Source: Bolinopsis microptera (lineage: Eukaryota; Ctenophora; Tentaculata; Lobata; Bolinopsidae). Taken from it: a stretch of DNA of 64,000 nt. The stretch is from positions 2,866,536 to 2,930,535 of the forward strand of contig NC_087083.1 of the NCBI RefSeq assembly GCF_026151205.1, written 5' to 3'. Below are positions 63,921 through 64,000 of the stretch, one piece after another (position 1 is the stretch's first letter; every line of letters begins with the position of its first letter). The position numbers and the translations under genes are program-made. Below the pieces are notes generated by a model that was not told the DNA's origin, ran no database searches, and saw only the letters and a list, made by a program, of their open reading frames with translations.

Positions 63921-64000
63921 ACTCGGTGTTCAGACCTTATGATCATGGAGTGTGGTGCCTCATGGCTAATAATGACTTAATTATCCACAAGAAATAACTG

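Overview
The window reads as nuclear DNA of an invertebrate animal. It is AT-rich (judged by eye), sparse in genes and packed with transposon relics and tandem repeats. Animal-type content includes two class A GPCR genes with an intron acceptor just before the ATG, an L1/Tx1-type LINE, a Penelope-like retroelement with a GIY-YIG domain, hAT, piggyBac, mariner and MULE relics, and TTAGGG-like repeats. The single coding exon of the GPCRs and the repeat mix would suit a cnidarian or another marine invertebrate; that placement is inference only.

Layout. 1-1500: two abutting 9-bp-period minisatellites. 1.6-10.6 kb: two paralogous rhodopsin-like GPCR genes, both on the minus strand, 6.4 kb apart, with SINE, tRNA-half and MITE debris between them. 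11.7-14.3 kb: a 2.7-kb TTAA-flanked foldback element (piggyBac type). 14.3-20 kb: mostly AT-rich noncoding DNA with minisatellites and one short unassigned coding-like segment (18112-18318). 20.1-26.9 kb: a complete LINE on the minus strand with a 13-bp target duplication at a canonical TTTT/AA site, a coiled-coil plus SGNH-esterase ORF1 and an ORF2 split by a one-base shift in an A10 run. 28.5-29.9 kb: a hAT element with an exact 8-bp duplication and a decayed transposase. 29.9-33.6 kb: a 670-bp GA tract, two foldback structures (one a 1.36-kb palindrome) and an 11-bp minisatellite. 33.7-34.7 kb: MULE relic.

37.1-39.5 kb holds the most interesting gene: an intact 784-codon protein joining an N-terminal NERD-type nuclease domain to an SF1 helicase. 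41.2-56.8 kb is a composite: an 8-bp satellite in one orientation, about 3.5 tandem copies of a ~840-bp unit, the same satellite in the opposite orientation, a 5'-truncated Penelope-like element, then 9.7 kb more of the satellite with higher-order structure and one visibly degraded stretch. 57.1-64 kb carries a 21-bp minisatellite, piggyBac, hAT and mariner MITEs, a MULE transposase pseudogene, a telomere-like 12-bp repeat and long C/G homopolymers.

Only the two GPCRs and the NERD-helicase look like intact host genes. The LINE and Penelope proteins are selfish-element products. Nothing suggests that the host genes act in one pathway. All family calls were made from motifs read by eye, without database searches.
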